From Paludibacter propionicigenes (GTDB lineage: Bacteria; Bacteroidota; Bacteroidia; Bacteroidales; JAIFNL01), in the NCBI GenBank assembly GCA_020721325.1, contig DYNA01000001.1, positions 1 through 32,709 of the forward strand: a stretch of 32,709 nt of DNA, in the 5' to 3' direction. Below, in pieces: positions 16,883 through 25,153 of this stretch (within the stretch, counting starts at the first letter, position 1; each line of letters begins with the position of its first letter). Under the pieces are notes generated by a model. It had not been told where the DNA came from and made no database searches. It saw only the letters and a list, made by a program, of their open reading frames with translations. Made by a program: the position numbers and the translations under genes.

Positions 16883-18733
16883 ATGGAAAACTCAATAACA
16901 GTGAAAAAACACACTTGGTATTGGTTATGGATATTACTTTTGTTGCTGGGTGCCTTTTTTTTAATAAGGCATTGCAGCAACCAAAGTGTACCGTTGCCGC
17001 CCGAAGCCGGTAAAATTGTGCCTATCGACACAACCAAGATTGTTACCGACCCCGATAGTGTACGGAACATAGTAGCCGACAGGTTAAATATTGCACTCAC
17101 CGGCGAAAACAAAGACATTAACGAATTTGCCCGTAAGTTTAAAAAACTGTATCCAGATGATATTTATCAGATTATTTATTACGATACCGTTGTGGTGCGA
17201 TTGCAAATACAAATTCCGGCAGATGAGCGCGAAAGCATTAAAGGTGAATTAAAAGCAAAAATGCCCGAATTTGAAATGCTTATTTGGTACGAAGGAATTT
17301 TCCAACGCAACTACCGTCCAAGCGACCCGGGTTTTAGCAACATAAACCAACAATGGTATCACGAAAAAGTTAAAGCTTATGGAGCTTGGGACAGAACATT
17401 AGGCGATTCCGCATTGGTGGTTGCCATAATTGACGATGGTTTTGACTTAACACACCCCGAATTTAAAGGCAAAATTTACCGTCCTTGGAATGTTGCAGAG
17501 GCTTCGCCCAATGTTAATACCGGAAGAGCGTCGATACATGGCACTCACGTTGCCGGAATTGCTATTGGTTTGGCAAACAACGGGCAAGGCGTTTCGGGTA
17601 TTGCCCCCAATTGCAAATTTATGCCGATACAAGTTGGCGACTACGATGGAGTAATGAGTACAACTTCCGTTATTGACGGAGTGCTTTACGCAATAAATAA
17701 CGGTGCAGATGTGGTAAATATGTCGCTGGGTATGGGAATACCACCAGGAGCTGAAACAATTCCGATTCAAGAACAACTCAAACTAATTAGAGAATTATAT
17801 CTTGATGAAGAAATTTTTTGGAATGAATTATTTAAAATTGCTTATAATAAAAATATTATTTTTATATTAGCCGCCGGAAATAGTAACGTAATAATTGGTA
17901 TTGACCCTATGCAACGTAGCAATTATACTATGAAAGTTTCGGCAGTGGCACCAAACGAAAGTAAAGCACCGTTCAGCAATTTTGGCGATTTTTCGACCAT
18001 TAGCGCACCCGGTGTGCAAATTTTCAGCAGTTTGCCTAAGCAAAGCTATAATTATCTTGACGGTACAAGTATGGCAGCCCCGATTGTAACAGGAGGAGTT
18101 GCATTGATAAAAACTGCAAACCCTGCTCTAACATTCGACCAGATAGTTGACCTGATACAATCAACCGGAATACCGGTTAATTCGCCCGATAGATACATAG
18201 GAAATATTATTCAATTAGATAGAGCTGTTGAAATTGCAGATTATAATCGCCGCACCATGCCTCGTGTGGATTGCCCTGATTTACAATATAAAATCGACAG
18301 TTTACTGCGTGAAATTGAAAAAATAAAAGAACTTTGCCCAGACGGTACAACAACCGACACCCTGCGAATACCCGATAAAACCGATAATTTCGATTTTGCC
18401 GTAGGGCGTTGGAAAAGTACTACTTACATTTATAGTATAAATTCGGGCGAAAAAGTAACCATTTTTTTCGATTTTTATGCCAATGGTACAGGACGGATTA
18501 CTTTAGTAGAAGATGACAATACGCAATGCTCGGCAGATTTACGTTTATCCATAAGCCCCGGAAAGTTTGATATTAACCAAACTGATAGAGCCGAATGTAT
18601 GCCACCACCTACCATTTACGAAGCTTATGTGTTTGAGTGCACGCCCGATGCCACAGGGTGCGCCGAATGTGTGGCACAAAACAAAAGCAGACGAACAAAT
18701 AATTTTACGTTTAAATTAGTTAAAATAAGATAA
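16883..18733 (+). CDS. Membrane-anchored subtilisin-family (S8) serine protease
   Basis: 616 aa. A single N-terminal TM (residues ~11-29) preceded by VKKH predicts N-in topology with the protease in the periplasm. Residues ~60-150 resemble a propeptide/inhibitor-like region. The catalytic triad is complete: Asp184 (AIIDDGFD), His219 (HGTHVAG), Ser396 (DGTSMAAP), with oxyanion Asn333 (AAGNSN). A helical insert (about 292-322) interrupts the usual fold. The C-terminal ~140 residues form a separate beta-rich, six-Cys-or-so domain (FAVGRWKSTTYIYS, then CTPDATGCAECV), possibly substrate recognition. The N-terminus shares the KKxTWxWL signature with the VWA protein at 26687. It lies 18 bp after the SrfC-like gene, so it is probably the proteolytic arm of the system. 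Confidence 0.9.
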   Translation: MENSITVKKHTWYWLWILLLLLGAFFLIRHCSNQSVPLPPEAGKIVPIDTTKIVTDPDSVRNIVADRLNIALTGENKDINEFARKFKKLYPDDIYQIIYYDTVVVRLQIQIPADERESIKGELKAKMPEFEMLIWYEGIFQRNYRPSDPGFSNINQQWYHEKVKAYGAWDRTLGDSALVVAIIDDGFDLTHPEFKGKIYRPWNVAEASPNVNTGRASIHGTHVAGIAIGLANNGQGVSGIAPNCKFMPIQVGDYDGVMSTTSVIDGVLYAINNGADVVNMSLGMGIPPGAETIPIQEQLKLIRELYLDEEIFWNELFKIAYNKNIIFILAAGNSNVIIGIDPMQRSNYTMKVSAVAPNESKAPFSNFGDFSTISAPGVQIFSSLPKQSYNYLDGTSMAAPIVTGGVALIKTANPALTFDQIVDLIQSTGIPVNSPDRYIGNIIQLDRAVEIADYNRRTMPRVDCPDLQYKIDSLLREIEKIKELCPDGTTTDTLRIPDKTDNFDFAVGRWKSTTYIYSINSGEKVTIFFDFYANGTGRITLVEDDNTQCSADLRLSISPGKFDINQTDRAECMPPPTIYEAYVFECTPDATGCAECVAQNKSRRTNNFTFKLVKIR

Positions 18734-18755
18734 GTAACTTTTAAAATAAATAATT

Positions 18756-19835
18756 ATGGCAGAAAAGCTTAAAATTGGAAAAATGAAATTTGTGCTGTTA
18801 ATCTTAGGGCTAATAGCTTGTATGTTTCTTACTTTTAAAGGGTTAGTTTATGTTTTCAATGAGAATATATGGATGCCTGTATTTTTAGGAATATTAATGC
18901 CGATATTATTATATGGATTGTCAATGGCATTACTCTTTTTTAAGAATAAAAAGCCAAACCCCAAAAATAGTTCGCTACAAAACCGATTACCTGAGATATT
19001 ATTAGGCATACCATATTTGGTTTTATTTGTTATATCCTTCATTTTTATCTTTCATTTCTACGACATTGATGTAAATAGAAATAAAGAACTGAAAAATGCA
19101 GGGATTGAAAAACTGAACGAATTAAAAACTCTTCATAACGAATATAATAATAAAACAAACAAGATAATAGATAGTTATAAGGCTAAAGTAGTAAAGTTAA
19201 CGGATGATTATATTATTGCTGTTTCGACACGACAGTCGCACGATATGATTATCGAAGCCAAAAACACGCTTAATTCAAATATTTATGATTCAGTACCAAA
19301 TAGTATAAACGATGTAATTTATTACAACCAATTTGAAGGAAAACCTGATGATACATCAATGGAAGAAAAAATTCGCGAACAAATACAGAGTGTGATGAAT
19401 AAGAGAGCGACTGTTTTGAAAGCCAAATATGACTTAGGAAATATGGAAACAGGCGAAAAGTGGACTGTTTATTTGGATGAATTTTTCCAAAAAAGTGAAG
19501 ATTGTTTCGAAAACTGGTTACTAAATTTTTGGAATGTTAGTTATTACTATTACGATATTGATAATAAATACACTGAACTGTATGAACGAATAATGCATAA
19601 AATGCCCGACTTTGAGCATAAAGCAAATATCGAAAGTGCTGATATGCAGCTAAACAGTGTCAAGTATTCAATTTCTCATGCTTCGGCAGGAAGCTTAGGT
19701 TTAGTTTTGATAATTGTGCTTGGCATACATGCACTTATTGTTTTACCATATCTTACAACAACCAAGCCTCAGGCTGTAATCGGTAAAAATACAGGAGAAT
19801 ATAATAATAATGGTTCTGTAAAACTTAACCCTTAA
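18756..19835 (+). CDS. Four-TM membrane protein with central helical domain
   Basis: 359 aa, no recognised family. TM segments are at about residues 11-33 (KFVLLILGLIACMFLTF), 40-62 (MPVFLGILMPILLYGLSMAL), 80-101 (EILLGIPYLVLFVISFIF) and about 313-334 (SLGLVLIIVLGIHALIVL). Between TM3 and TM4 lie some 210 residues of charged, helix-prone sequence, likely coiled coil. Three N-terminal TMs place this loop on the side opposite to the N-terminus. No catalytic motif was seen. It sits between protease and GTPase genes (spacings 22 and 13 bp), so a membrane scaffold or docking role is inferred. Confidence 0.6.
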   Translation: MAEKLKIGKMKFVLLILGLIACMFLTFKGLVYVFNENIWMPVFLGILMPILLYGLSMALLFFKNKKPNPKNSSLQNRLPEILLGIPYLVLFVISFIFIFHFYDIDVNRNKELKNAGIEKLNELKTLHNEYNNKTNKIIDSYKAKVVKLTDDYIIAVSTRQSHDMIIEAKNTLNSNIYDSVPNSINDVIYYNQFEGKPDDTSMEEKIREQIQSVMNKRATVLKAKYDLGNMETGEKWTVYLDEFFQKSEDCFENWLLNFWNVSYYYYDIDNKYTELYERIMHKMPDFEHKANIESADMQLNSVKYSISHASAGSLGLVLIIVLGIHALIVLPYLTTTKPQAVIGKNTGEYNNNGSVKLNP

Positions 19836-19848
19836 AACAATAATTAAC

Positions 19849-21189
19849 ATGGATAAAGAGACTATTCGTTTATATAAAGAAAAAATCAGGAAAGGTACAT
19901 ACAATTCAAATGATTTGAAAAACAACTTCAATAGTGGTGTTTTAAATCCAGAAGAATTTATTGATGACGATGAACAAATTGGTATTGCATGGGCAAAAGC
20001 CTATACCTCAGACGAACATATATCAAAAATAAGAGATAAAAAATACTCTAATAAATTACTTAAAATTTTATTTAAAAATACGTTTATAAAGAGTGAATTA
20101 AAAGAAATATTAAGTAATTACTTAAAACCTGATGAAGTCATAAAGAATGGTTTTTTAACACGAGAAGAGGTTGATGCAGTCTTTTATATTCCACCGGAAG
20201 AACACATTAGAAATATAACTAATGGCGAATATTCAGATGAGGAAATTAAAACACTGATTATTAGTGGAATGGTTGATGAATATGATTTAGTTCATAACGG
20301 AATAAAATCACAAAACGAAATGGACGAAATTATGTTACGTCCCAAAGCACCATTTAATATTGAGGATTTAGGTGATTGGAGTAAAGTTCCAGAATTAAAA
20401 CTTGACCGTGTTGAAGTGCTTGTTCTTGGTCTTGTTGGTTCCGGAAAAACAACTTTCATGTCTGGTTTGATTTACTACGCACGAAAAAATGGACGACTTC
20501 CTATGAATGATATTGATAATCATCTTGGAGCTCAATATGTTGATAGATTATGTCTGGCTGTTAAAAAAGGTGAATTGCCTCCAGCAACTCCTGCAAAGGC
20601 AATACAACATCTTGCTTGCGATTTTACTGATGATAACAGCAAAGACCACCCGTTAACGTTTCTGGAAATGAGCGGTGAGATATTTGAAGGGATTTATAAT
20701 AAAAAGACCTCTGAAAAGTTTGAGGAATATATGTTTAGCCCCAATAATAAAATTATATTTCTGGCTATTGATTACAAAATGAAACCAGAAACAGAATACA
20801 ATGTATCACAATCGGCACGTTTTGAACATATAATGCAATATTTTGATAAAAGTGGAGTGTTAAAAAATGCGGAAGCTGTTTGTTTACTTATAACGAAATG
20901 GGATGAGAGTCCAGACAATAGTGAGGAAGCAGCAAGTAAATTTATAAAAGAGGAGTTTTTAAATTTATATCGGATGTGCGAAAGGTATAGTAAGAAATAT
21001 AGCTTTAAATTAGAGATATACAGGTACAGTCTGGGTGATTTTAAAGCAAATTTGTCATATACATACAAAGACCACGATTCTAAATTTTTATTCGATTGGT
21101 TGTGTTCATTTTCCCCAATAATAAAAAGTGGAAAAAGTAAAGGATTGTTTCAAAAGTTTTTTCAATGGTTGTTAGCTTTGTTTTCCTAA
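19849..21189 (+). CDS. P-loop GTPase with N-terminal repeats (double-GTPase-like)
   Basis: 446 aa. Residues 181-425 form a TRAFAC-type GTPase: Walker A LGLVGSGKTTF (G194-T202), a G3-like LEMSGE (272-277, with Glu in place of the usual Asp), and G4 TKWD (349-352). This resembles the GTPases of bacterial conflict operons named 'double-GTPase' (DO-GTPase), a recollection rather than a search result. Residues ~13-165 contain about three degenerate helical repeats (IRKGTYNSNDLKNNFNSG, KIRDKKYSNKLLKILF, NITNGEYSDEEIKTLIISG), likely an adaptor. The C-terminus is an amphipathic aromatic helix (LFQKFFQWLLALFS) that could bind the membrane. It is the second GTPase of the operon and would act in the cytoplasm as a switch. 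Confidence 0.75.
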   Translation: MDKETIRLYKEKIRKGTYNSNDLKNNFNSGVLNPEEFIDDDEQIGIAWAKAYTSDEHISKIRDKKYSNKLLKILFKNTFIKSELKEILSNYLKPDEVIKNGFLTREEVDAVFYIPPEEHIRNITNGEYSDEEIKTLIISGMVDEYDLVHNGIKSQNEMDEIMLRPKAPFNIEDLGDWSKVPELKLDRVEVLVLGLVGSGKTTFMSGLIYYARKNGRLPMNDIDNHLGAQYVDRLCLAVKKGELPPATPAKAIQHLACDFTDDNSKDHPLTFLEMSGEIFEGIYNKKTSEKFEEYMFSPNNKIIFLAIDYKMKPETEYNVSQSARFEHIMQYFDKSGVLKNAEAVCLLITKWDESPDNSEEAASKFIKEEFLNLYRMCERYSKKYSFKLEIYRYSLGDFKANLSYTYKDHDSKFLFDWLCSFSPIIKSGKSKGLFQKFFQWLLALFS

Positions 21190-21237
21190 TCCATCATTTC
21201 TTAATTTAATTGCTATGTACTAAAATTGAAAATTAAT

Positions 21238-23262
21238 ATGAAAATTAAAGAGATAAACAGGTTAGCTTTCGCAATTTGGGGAACAAAGCGAGGTAAAAAG
21301 TTATTTTTGCAGTCAAATATTGATGAAGATGAAAATACAATTGACGATGAGTTGAATGATATACGTGGAGTTATCGGATTCAAGAAAATCGGTTCTCAGT
21401 TTTATAGCATAGAATATAAAACCGATTATACAAATTTAACGATATACCGTACTATTTATGACTGGCTTGGTCGTCTGGGCTTTTATGCTGTTTCAATTTG
21501 TATTCCGACTGAAAAGTCAATTTCTTGTTCCATTTGTAAAATACTTGATGATTTATCAGAGATTTATCATAAAGAATATATTGAAAAAACTGACGAAATC
21601 GCAATTAACAGAATTAGGGCTGACAAACAGGAAGAATTAAACGAATTTCAAAAATACATTGATAGTTTGAATTGTCCGATACAAATAAATCGAAAAGAAA
21701 AGAAAACACACGAAAAAGAAACTTGTGTAATAAAATTTCAAAATAAGGATGAATTAGATAGTATAATACAGGAATACCAACGTACTGAATTATTACTATT
21801 TAACAGGGTTTTTATCCTTCCGGCAAAATCTTATGATTTATCGTGCAACTTTAAGGAAATATCGCTAAAACCTATTGAAAAAAAGTACATTTTAAATTTA
21901 AAAATAGTAAAAGCAAAAAACATAAGTGAAGCTATAAAAGGAGCAATAATTACTATTTCAAAAAACAATCAATCTATTGTTAATCAACATAGAATCGAAA
22001 ACGATAGATATCAGATAACCGAATTACTTAAAAATGACACCTTAAATATTAAATGTACTAAACCGGGTTATTCAGATTATAGTGAAACGTTAAAAGTTGA
22101 GGATTTAGTAAAAGATATTAACGGAAATTCTATTGATTATGAAATCAAATTGGAAGACAAAAGTCAGACATATTTTCCTCATGGTACTGACAATTCGAGA
22201 AATTTAACTGGTAAAACACAGCCAGAAGTAACAAATCCTAATGATAATAAGAATTTAAAGAAACTAAAAATAACAGCCTATGATGAGAACAACCAAAAAT
22301 TGAAGGAAATTGTCAGTGTCGAAGTTAAAAAAAACGGAACAACCTTAAAAACCTTTCCAAAGTTATTAGTCGCGTGTATTCCTGATTTTTTAGATACTGA
22401 TGAGGTTTTAATAAAAGCAAATGCTAAGGGATATATCGAAAAAGAAGAAAATTTCACGATTTCGGACAAAACAGCAAATGAAGATAATGAAATTGAAATA
22501 AAACTTGTATTAATAAAACAACCTATAGGGAATAGAAAATTATTCAGAAGCATTGGAATTGCATTAGTAGTAATTGCTGTTTTTGCTACTATTATATATT
22601 TTGCTTTATTCAACAGTGAAGATTTCACAAAATACTATACCGATGAAAACCGATTATTGGATAGTATGACCAATGAATATTGCCAAAAAGACTGGGACTG
22701 GCTAAAAGCAAATTATAACGATACCGTTATTGGGTTTTTTGATAAAAAAGCATTAGAATACAATAATATGAAAAAAGAAAATCCAGATGATTTCGATATG
22801 AATAAAATTGATGTAGAAACACATAAAAATAATTGTGAGAAGCATTATAAAGAAACGCTTAACGATAGAATAAAAGATTTTATCAATACTGACAATAGAT
22901 TTGATTTATCAACTGCAAAAGAATTAAAAGTCTTAGCAATATTATATGGTATTGATACCTCATCCATTAACCAATATTTCTTTTTTTGTCAGAAAGTTGA
23001 ATTGGCAAAGCAACAATTTAAACAGAAAAATAGAGAAACAAGTTGGTCAGAAATAAGACCATATTTTCAGAATGATTATCTTAAAGATTACAAAACTCTG
23101 TTAAGCGAAGAACAAATCAATACATTGAAGGTATGTGATGAAATTCTTCTTAAAATGAATTTTTCATCCTATGAAAACATAGATGAAATAATAAATGATA
23201 TTAAGGTTTCGAGTGATAATAGAAAGAAATATAATAATTTAAAAGAACAAATTGGATATTAA
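21238..23262 (+). CDS. Single-TM protein with Cna-B-like domains
   Basis: The ATG at 21238 is preferred over the TTG 12 bp earlier; 674 aa. No signal peptide. The N-terminal ~110 residues (LAFAIWGTKRGKKLF, then YRTIYDWLGRLGFYAVSI) form a distinct alpha/beta domain. It faintly recalls N-terminal regions of GTPase-associated proteins in conflict operons; this is weak. Two beta-sandwich domains of the Cna-B/PEGA type follow (about 218-300 and 342-415; typical ends KPGYSDYSETLKV and AKGYIEKEENFTI). A TM lies at about 437-459 (SIGIALVVIAVFATIIYFAL), then ~215 helical residues. Topology suggests the N-terminal part is cytoplasmic and the tail periplasmic. Placed right after the GTPase gene, it may be its membrane partner. 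Family not recognised. Confidence 0.6.
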   Translation: MKIKEINRLAFAIWGTKRGKKLFLQSNIDEDENTIDDELNDIRGVIGFKKIGSQFYSIEYKTDYTNLTIYRTIYDWLGRLGFYAVSICIPTEKSISCSICKILDDLSEIYHKEYIEKTDEIAINRIRADKQEELNEFQKYIDSLNCPIQINRKEKKTHEKETCVIKFQNKDELDSIIQEYQRTELLLFNRVFILPAKSYDLSCNFKEISLKPIEKKYILNLKIVKAKNISEAIKGAIITISKNNQSIVNQHRIENDRYQITELLKNDTLNIKCTKPGYSDYSETLKVEDLVKDINGNSIDYEIKLEDKSQTYFPHGTDNSRNLTGKTQPEVTNPNDNKNLKKLKITAYDENNQKLKEIVSVEVKKNGTTLKTFPKLLVACIPDFLDTDEVLIKANAKGYIEKEENFTISDKTANEDNEIEIKLVLIKQPIGNRKLFRSIGIALVVIAVFATIIYFALFNSEDFTKYYTDENRLLDSMTNEYCQKDWDWLKANYNDTVIGFFDKKALEYNNMKKENPDDFDMNKIDVETHKNNCEKHYKETLNDRIKDFINTDNRFDLSTAKELKVLAILYGIDTSSINQYFFFCQKVELAKQQFKQKNRETSWSEIRPYFQNDYLKDYKTLLSEEQINTLKVCDEILLKMNFSSYENIDEIINDIKVSSDNRKKYNNLKEQIGY

Positions 23263-23273
23263 ATTGTAAAGTT

Positions 23274-24104
23274 ATGACATTGAAAAAAAACACAAACCAA
23301 TTAAGCAAAATTGTTTTAGTAATTGCAATCATTATTGGTTTTACTCAACTGAATTCATGTGGCGATTCAAAAAAAAGAATATCAGAAACATGTTTAGATT
23401 GTCCCTGTGATACGTTGCGGACACCACATTATTGTAAATTGAAAAATGATATTTTGCTTATGAGCAAACAAAAGTGGGATAAAAGCAGATACAACCAAAT
23501 CAAAATTGATATTCAGGACTATGCCGCAACCACCCCCGACCCGCTAATATCCAAAGAAGAAGAAGAAAACCTGACAATGGTATTACAAAGCAATTATCTA
23601 CGTCTTATCAGCGATTCCGTTAAACAATTTCTGATTAAAGGCAAAAGAGCAGAAATAAATAGTTTAAAAGACTTAAAAGACGAAATTAATTTGTTAGTAA
23701 ATTCAAATGACAAAAAACTAACTGACGGAGTAATATCATTAATAGATACATATTTTGAAGCTTTGAATTGGTGTGGCAGAATTAAAACATATACAGATAG
23801 CAGTGCGTATAATGCATCAAAATCAAAAAATTATGAATTGAAGATAAAAGACTACCAAACAATGGTGTTTATTAAAGATAATACGGAAATACAAGAACTG
23901 ATTAGTTTGCGAATTAGTTTATTAGAAGACCATGCGGTTTTAGGTAAAAAATACACAAATAATATGCTTTTAAACGAAGAAAAAGAGAAGATAAAAGAAT
24001 ATCCAGGTCGTTGTAATTCAGAAATATATAAAAACTTTTATTATTACAAATGCCTTTGCGATTCATTAAAGAACGAAATAGACAATCAGAACAATAACTT
24101 TTAA
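23274..24104 (+). CDS. Small Cys-rich lipoprotein
   Basis: 276 aa. The N-terminus (LKKN, then VLVIAIIIGFTQLNSC) is a type II signal peptide with lipobox LNSC. Cys29 would be the lipidated residue; Asn at -2 is unusual. A Cys cluster follows immediately (CLDCPCDTLRTPHYC), then mostly helical charged sequence; the C-terminal end again has paired Cys (YYKCLCDSL). No known domain was recognised. The Cys pairs could be disulfide-bonded in the periplasm. It lies 11 bp after the previous gene and 11 bp before the coiled-coil gene, so the three are surely cotranscribed. Confidence 0.65.
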   Translation: MTLKKNTNQLSKIVLVIAIIIGFTQLNSCGDSKKRISETCLDCPCDTLRTPHYCKLKNDILLMSKQKWDKSRYNQIKIDIQDYAATTPDPLISKEEEENLTMVLQSNYLRLISDSVKQFLIKGKRAEINSLKDLKDEINLLVNSNDKKLTDGVISLIDTYFEALNWCGRIKTYTDSSAYNASKSKNYELKIKDYQTMVFIKDNTEIQELISLRISLLEDHAVLGKKYTNNMLLNEEKEKIKEYPGRCNSEIYKNFYYYKCLCDSLKNEIDNQNNNF

Positions 24105-24115
24105 AATAGTTTATT

Positions 24116-25138
24116 ATGAAACGATTAACAGTATTGATAATATTCATACTTGCTATAAATTTTGTTTATAGTCAAAAAATTAGAATAAATCGGAAAGACT
24201 ACGATAGTTTAATTCTTGAAAAAGACAAACTAAAAAATGAGGTTAAGGAATTGAAAGACTCAATTGAAACCCTCGATAAGTTAAAGCCAAGATTAGAAAC
24301 GGATAACAGAAAACTTAACGAAACAAATACAAGGTTAGAAACAGATAACAGAACACTAAACCAGACAATAACAAGGTTAGAAACAGATAATAGAACACTT
24401 AACGAAGCAAAAGCGAGATTAGAAACGGACAATAGAACACTAAACCTGACAATAACAAGGTTGGAAACAGATAATAGAACACTTAACCAGACGAAAACAA
24501 GATTAGAAACAGATAATAGAACGCTTAACTTGACAATAACAAGGTTAGAAGGTAATGATAGTACACTCACAAGTGAAAAAAATAGATTGCAACAAGAAAA
24601 TCAGAATATAAAAAAACAACTAACTAAAATAATAGATGAAGCAGTTAGTAATACAACCAACTCAAATGAATATGATATAAAAAAGGCAGACGATTTAATT
24701 TCGTTAATAAGTACTTCTGTAACTTATATAGGTAACAAACAAAACTATATAAATCAATTGGAAAATTATAAATCATTTGCTTCCTCAATGAACTTTGCTG
24801 TAAAAGTACTTTCTGAGCCATATAGCGAAGTTCAATGTACTTCTGCAATAAATCAATTATCAAATGCAAAGCATATTAGTGCAAAACAAAAAGAAGAAAA
24901 AGATATGTACGATAGGCTGTTAAATAACTACTGTAAATGGACGCAATACTGTAAAGTGAAACACAACGAAGAACTAATAATTTATTTGCCCGATAACCAC
25001 AAGAAGATGAAAGAACCAATTGAGGAAATATTGGATAAAATAAATAACGAACATTATTTTTATCTTTATAAAGAATTAAATAAAATGAAGAATAATGACG
25101 GCTATCGTTGTAATTTCCCAAATGTTGAATGTAAATAA
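24116..25138 (+). CDS. Exported coiled-coil protein with 14-residue repeats
   Basis: 340 aa with a signal peptide (MKRLTVLIIFILAINFVYSQ). Residues 59-142 are six near-identical 14-residue repeats of the form RLETDNRTLNxTxT, with two decayed units after them. Leu recurs every seven residues, so each repeat is exactly two heptads of a coiled coil, about 12-17 nm in total with the flanking helices (inferred from heptad length). The C-terminal ~170 residues are helical (YDIKKADDLISLISTSV...) and contain a few Cys. No catalytic motif was found. A periplasmic spacer or ruler is a reasonable inference. Repeat number could change by slippage, altering spacer length. Confidence 0.7.
   Translation: MKRLTVLIIFILAINFVYSQKIRINRKDYDSLILEKDKLKNEVKELKDSIETLDKLKPRLETDNRKLNETNTRLETDNRTLNQTITRLETDNRTLNEAKARLETDNRTLNLTITRLETDNRTLNQTKTRLETDNRTLNLTITRLEGNDSTLTSEKNRLQQENQNIKKQLTKIIDEAVSNTTNSNEYDIKKADDLISLISTSVTYIGNKQNYINQLENYKSFASSMNFAVKVLSEPYSEVQCTSAINQLSNAKHISAKQKEEKDMYDRLLNNYCKWTQYCKVKHNEELIIYLPDNHKKMKEPIEEILDKINNEHYFYLYKELNKMKNNDGYRCNFPNVECK
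24290..24541 (+). repeat. 42-bp in-frame tandem repeat, six units
   Basis: Six 42-bp units inside the coiled-coil gene, each encoding RLETDNR(T/K)LNxxxx. Alternate units end in an ITR-type or an N/K-x-type tail, giving a partial 84-bp higher-order period. Decayed units continue to about 24625. Reading frame is preserved by the 42-bp length. Confidence 0.9.
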
Positions 25139-25153
25139 AAAACCTCTATAAAT

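Noticed and set aside
16879-17118. Minus-strand frame over the protease N-terminus
   Set aside because: Antisense shadow; the plus-strand frame has a full catalytic triad and conserved anchor.
21226-21237. TTG start for the 21238 gene
   Set aside because: An ATG 12 bp downstream in the same frame is more likely.
24199-24570. 123-codon minus-strand open frame with SVLLSVSNL repeats
   Set aside because: Antisense shadow of the 42-bp repeats in the coiled-coil gene.
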